Of a stretch of DNA of 64,000 nucleotides, positions 60,701 to 64,000 are shown in pieces. This DNA is from Nematostella vectensis. Lineage: Eukaryota; Cnidaria; Anthozoa; Actiniaria; Edwardsiidae. The first letter of the stretch is position 1; every line of letters starts with the position of its first letter. The stretch spans positions 7,935,501 to 7,999,500 of the forward strand of contig NC_064035.1 in NCBI RefSeq assembly GCF_932526225.1. Direction: 5' to 3'. The position numbers and the translations under genes were made by a program. A model generated the notes under the pieces. That model did no database searches. It was given only the letters and a program-made list of their open reading frames with translations, and was not told the DNA's origin.

Positions 60701-63700
60701 TTTTCCTATAAGCCATACCTGGAGCAGGTGATAGTGTTGCTCCAGTTATCCCTCTTACTGTTCCTATAAGTTATACCTGGAGTAAGTGATAGTGTTGCTT
60801 CTCAGTTGTCCCTCTTACTCTTCCTATAAGCTATACCTGGAGCAGGTGATAGTGTTGCTCCAGTTATCCCTGTTGCTCTTCCTTAAGTCATACCTGGACT
60901 AAGTGATAGTGTTGCTCCAGTTATCCCTGCTGCTCTTCCTAGAAGCCATACCTGGAGTAAGTGATAGTGCTGCTCCAGTTATCCCTGTTGCTCTTCCTTA
61001 AGTCATACCTGGAGTAAGTGATAGTGTTGCTTCTCAGTTGTCCCTCTTACTCTTCCTATAAGCTATACCTGGAGCAGGTGATAGTGTTGCTCCAGTTATC
61101 CCTGTTGCTCTTCCTTAAGTCATACCTGGAGTAAGTGATAGTGTTGCTCCAGTTATCCCTGCTGCTCTTCCTAGAAGCCATACCTGGAGTAAGTGATAGT
61201 GTTGCTTCAGTGATCGCTGTTGCTCTTCCTATAAGCCATACCTGGAGTAAGTGATAGTGCTGCTTCAGTTGTTCCAGTTGTTGGGTCAGCTCCTTCTCCC
61301 TCTTCAACAATGCTTGCTGCCTCTCCCTCTCATCTGCTGTCAGTAGTGGTGTTGATGCCACAAGGCGGTCATTGTAAATTGTGGCATGTGCAGACCTTGG
61401 TGGCAGTGATTGATGACTAGGATCCTGTCCGGGTGATGGGGAATCTGCAAAAGAAGAATGTTTTTAGATAAAGTGGGGCATTGTGTTCTAGGAATTATTG
61501 TCCAGGATTTATTGTTCTAGGATTTATTATCTGATAATGGGAATATGATGATACTGGGACTTCTGCGGTGCCCGGGCACAGAAATAGAGGTTTGGTTGGG
61601 TTGGGTATTTTGCATTTTATACCAGTATACCTGTTCTGAAAAGCTATTACACCAGATTACATACATCAAATCATACCTTGCTGGTTAATCTGTGCTGTAG
61701 GAATAACCACAGCTCTAGCATTTGACTGCCGTCCAACTCCTTGCCTGGCTTTAACAGCTGTTTTAATATGGCGGGCTTTCTTTGACCATTGATCTATTGC
61801 GCCATAAAGAAAAATACAAACTGTTAACAGTTTCCTAGCATCCCTTGACCTGTGTACTCCATCGAGAATAACCAAACTGTGTTGTCTGTATCATAGCATG
61901 AAATCACACCCTTGAACAATGTACCCATAGAAAATAACCAAACTGTTAGCAGTGTTCTGGCATACAACCATACCCTTGATCTATGTAACCCATAGAGAAT
62001 AGCCAGACTATGTGTAGTAGTATCCTAGGATATAACCACACCCGTGACCTGTGTACTCCAAGCATTTGTTTTTACTGAGATTAAGAGAAGCCATAAAACA
62101 GTAGAACCCACTCAAACTCTGCCTCATTGCAACTAAACAAAGTCTAAATGGAAGGAAGCTATGACCGGCGATAACAACGTCGATAACAACAAAAAGAGGT
62201 TTACAAGCCACTCATGATAGTAACTTGAAGGGACACTGAAACTTGAAAGAAATCTTGTTTGTATTGAACTATCAAATATTGTAATGAACTGTCAATATCT
62301 TGCAAATTTATGTAAAGGTTAACTGTACTGTGAGGTACATATCCAATAAATTTTGATTCTGCAAAGAATATTTTAATAGATCAGCCAAGACAATGTTGTT
62401 TCCTAGGGGCAAAATAGCAAACCTTTCCCTTTGTCATCATTATCCAAGATGTTTGTAAGAAGAGCAGCACAACGATCTAGTCCATGACCCACAACTGACG
62501 CCTGGAAAAGAGAAGAATAGATGTTAAAGAAAACGAAAATTTATAACTTTTTAAAACTAGGAAGAAAGGTCCAAAAATATCATTGTGGTCAAGCCTATTG
62601 TTTTCAAAAACTATGAAAAATATTTTTGGACTCACTTGCACCCTATACTGAGTAGGTCTATGTATATGCTTGCCTGCATTGCATATGTTTTTCATTTGCA
62701 TAATGTAAAAATACATTAAAAAAAAAGAAATAAAACATGCTTGCCTTGAAAATCTTGGTGTAAGATTGTTGGCCGCTTTTTGGCCAAAGATTGATTGGTA
62801 TAAGAATGACTCAACATAAAACAATAAATCCTACACACATATTTAATATTCATATGATGAAGTTGTCAACAGCCATCAATAGATAGTCCCAATTGTTTTC
62901 CAAATAAATTATCTCAAAGATCACGACAAACCCCTCCCCCTCTCCCGAACTTATAAAATCCAAACTCATTGACTTAGAGATTTACAATGTTTATCTTATA
63001 TAAATTATATGTTTGTATTGATGGGCAGCAGAAATATCACCTGATCTTCAGAATCTGTTGAATACAGGGAATAGCCTGGTTTAGCATCTTGAGGATATTT
63101 CTTGGTTCTATTATTTCTAAAATGAAAGCAATTTGTTCTTAGCGTAGCCATAATCCGAAATTACACAAAGATACAAAGTGAACATCACAGCAAATGCTTT
63201 GAAGTTTCATCCAAATTATAAATATGAACAAAAAAAATTAACAAAACATGAAATGTATGCTCTTGTGTCTGGGTATTGAATCATGCTAGAGTGCTGCCTG
63301 TTTTGAATATAACAGGGGGGGCTACCCATAGAAAAGATACATATGCTCTTCAAGAAAAATATTTTAATCCTAAGGGATAGCAAAATGAGTGTGGTCAACA
63401 GAAACTGGAGTTCCTAAATCAGAGATTTTTGTGAGGGTTTCTGGACTTGTACTTTATTGCAACTATTTTATTATATTCTAAATGGACAAATGATACTCAG
63501 TAAGTGAACATGCTAGGGATAGCACCAGATTTTAAGGGATATCACTTGGACGAGTTTTACACCCTAAGGATGTAACAAGCACATGTGAGTATTTTTACAG
63601 GGAGTCCATCCCTGTTTAACAATCCTGGTTAAAGGCATACACCAGTTCCGTACACATTTCATCTTTGCATCATAATATTAGAGGGAAGTTCATACTTTTT

Positions 63701-63751
63701 GCTCTTGTTTTTGGTGGCAAGTCCCCTGGAAACAAGAGAAGCTTTTGATGG
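51735..63751 (-). CDS. CCDC14: Coiled-coil domain-containing protein 14 (N-terminus beyond window)
   Basis: Centrosome/centriolar-satellite coiled-coil protein; the vertebrate protein limits centriole duplication. Exons, in frame, 786 residues in the window (human about 950): 63696-63751, 63041-63116, 62423-62501, 61677-61793, 61242-61444, 58307-59000, 57188-57338, 56627-56724, 56287-56444, 55975-56035, 55618-55750, 54880-55026, 51735-52332. Conserved blocks: PGYSLYSTDSEDQ and GHGLDRCAALLTNILDNDDK near the N-terminus; a Ser-rich linker in the 694-bp exon; IEVQRLLMEIENTSSLLP and LRIDNAQLRR; coiled coil ASKLSSEAAEKENVILTLSL, then IERLGEMTRGLQQSMRRVLL; and the C-terminal DEQEFQRDLASLDADIARIQ. 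The exon ending at 56287 most simply uses a GC donor (CAAG|GCAAAT); a GTATTG downstream also keeps phase. The start exon is not seen. Five arrays lie in its introns. Confidence 0.88.
52340..53000. repeat. 18-bp minisatellite abutting the CCDC14 last-exon acceptor
   Basis: About 36 copies of CTAAGTACAACACCCTTG. The minus-strand unit GGGTGTTGTACTTAG resembles the real acceptor region GGGTGTTTTACTGTCTCTACAG at 52333-52355, which sits at the array end; every unit ends in TAG after a pyrimidine-rich stretch. No exon bases are copied. Confidence 0.94.
53165..54905. repeat. 56-bp minisatellite repeating a CCDC14 exon end and donor
   Basis: About 31 copies of a 56-bp unit. On the minus strand each holds CTAGGCACGGAGACCAGTCA-ACAGTATAG followed by the donor GTACAGTGC, copying the last 29 bases or so and donor of the CCDC14 exon 54880-55026. 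Each unit also has CCTAG ahead of a 25-base segment that ends at the donor, so a 25-nt decoy exon could be defined in every copy. Reading through from the true exon hits TAG after about 11 more codons. Confidence 0.97.
55045..55600. repeat. About 30-bp repeat of ACGTCA-bearing units
   Basis: About 17 degenerate units with core GAGATGACACGTCACGGTAT and GACATCACAC. Each has TGACACGTCA, and one unit at 55076-55087 reads GATGACGTCACC, a perfect cAMP-response-type TGACGTCA site. The array fills the CCDC14 intron between exons 55618-55750 and 54880-55026 without copying exon bases. Confidence 0.93.
55790..55970. repeat. About 45-bp repeat near a CCDC14 donor
   Basis: Three close copies of ATGAAACACGTAGAGTTAAG-GGGAGCCAAGAGGGGAAGGAGTA plus shorter GATAAAACACGTAGAG units. 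It starts about 8 bases inside the intron from the donor of exon 55975-56035 but does not include the donor. Confidence 0.88.
59160..61260. repeat. About 58-bp minisatellite repeating a CCDC14 exon end and donor
   Basis: About 35 units of 57-61 bp with some variant sub-families. On the minus strand each holds CACTATCACTTACTCCAG followed by GTATGGCTTATAGGAAGAGC; this copies the last 19-20 bases and donor of exon 61242-61444 (GCACTATCACTTACTCCAG|GTATGGCTTATAGG). The genuine junction is the right-hand end. Reading through stays open for about 50 further codons, so decoy donors could add repeat-encoded residues (SRYDLRKSNRDNWSNTITY type). Confidence 0.96.
63310..63610 (+). repeat. Dispersed repeat copy 3 (CCTAAGGGATAGCA family)
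   Basis: AATCCTAAGGGATAGCAAAA, GAGTGTGGTCAACAG, GGGATAGCACCAG and ACCCTAAGGATGTAAC follow in an order like part of the copy at 10005-10385. More degraded than the other two; in a CCDC14 intron. Confidence 0.6.
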
Positions 63752-64000
63752 CTGTAAAAGTAAGGAAAGACAATTGAGAACTGTCAAATTTTTGGGGGGT
63801 GGTACTGTCAGATTTCGTTTAGTCTCTTTCCACATAAACCTCTCCCCCCCCCCCCCCCCCCTCGTCATTGAACAACACGTTTAGGCGAGGAGCTTACTCA
63901 TTCAGGAGAATAATTCAAGCAATTATACGGTATTTTATGAGTATAGAATTTGTCAAAGTTGTCAGTAAAAACAAAATAGACAACATGCATGATTATAAGT

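Overview
This is a stretch of animal (metazoan) nuclear DNA: intron-rich protein genes, GT-AG introns, AATAAA signals, many minisatellites and small inverted-repeat elements. CCDC14, AP4B1, BECN1, CROT and EXOSC4 orthologues plus a protamine-like linker histone point to an invertebrate animal. A cnidarian such as a sea anemone or coral is my guess, but the sequence alone does not prove it.

Layout, left to right: (1) a Trio/titin/obscurin-type protein kinase gene on the minus strand, 5' part only, running off the left edge (1169-6432); (2) CROT, peroxisomal carnitine O-octanoyltransferase, minus, 18 coding exons (9626-22525); (3) EXOSC4/RRP41, an RNA exosome core subunit, plus, two exons (23702-25061), divergent from CROT; (4) AP4B1, the AP-4 adaptor beta subunit, minus (26103-36712), with an untranslated exon near 38420-38545; (5) BECN1 (Beclin 1), plus, 15 exons (38748-51105), sharing a compact two-YY1-site divergent promoter with AP4B1; (6) an intronless linker-histone/protamine-like gene nested in the BECN1 intron before exon 14 (49579-50139); (7) CCDC14, minus, from 51735 past the right edge. 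I joined exons by hand. CROT, EXOSC4 and BECN1 stay in frame end to end (603, 247 and 452 residues). AP4B1 stays in frame (732 residues) only if one 10-nt micro-exon is included. The CCDC14 part in the window is also in frame.

The outstanding feature is the minisatellites. About a third of the window is tandem repeat. In at least eleven arrays the repeat unit contains a copy of a real exon-intron junction (end of exon plus donor, or acceptor plus start of exon); a twelfth carries the CROT stop codon. The arrays differ in unit length and sequence, so they arose independently, yet they share this geometry across all four large multi-exon genes and the kinase gene. As a result several genes carry roughly 5 to 37 near-identical decoy splice sites next to the true one, for example 32 copies of the BECN1 exon 9 acceptor and about 13 copies of a complete AP4B1 micro-exon. 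I regard this recurrent splice-junction minisatellite pattern as the most novel signal in the window.

The genes do not form one pathway. BECN1 (autophagy PI3K complex) and AP4B1 (the AP-4 coat, which sorts the autophagy protein ATG9 in mammals) share a promoter region and are both linked to autophagy.
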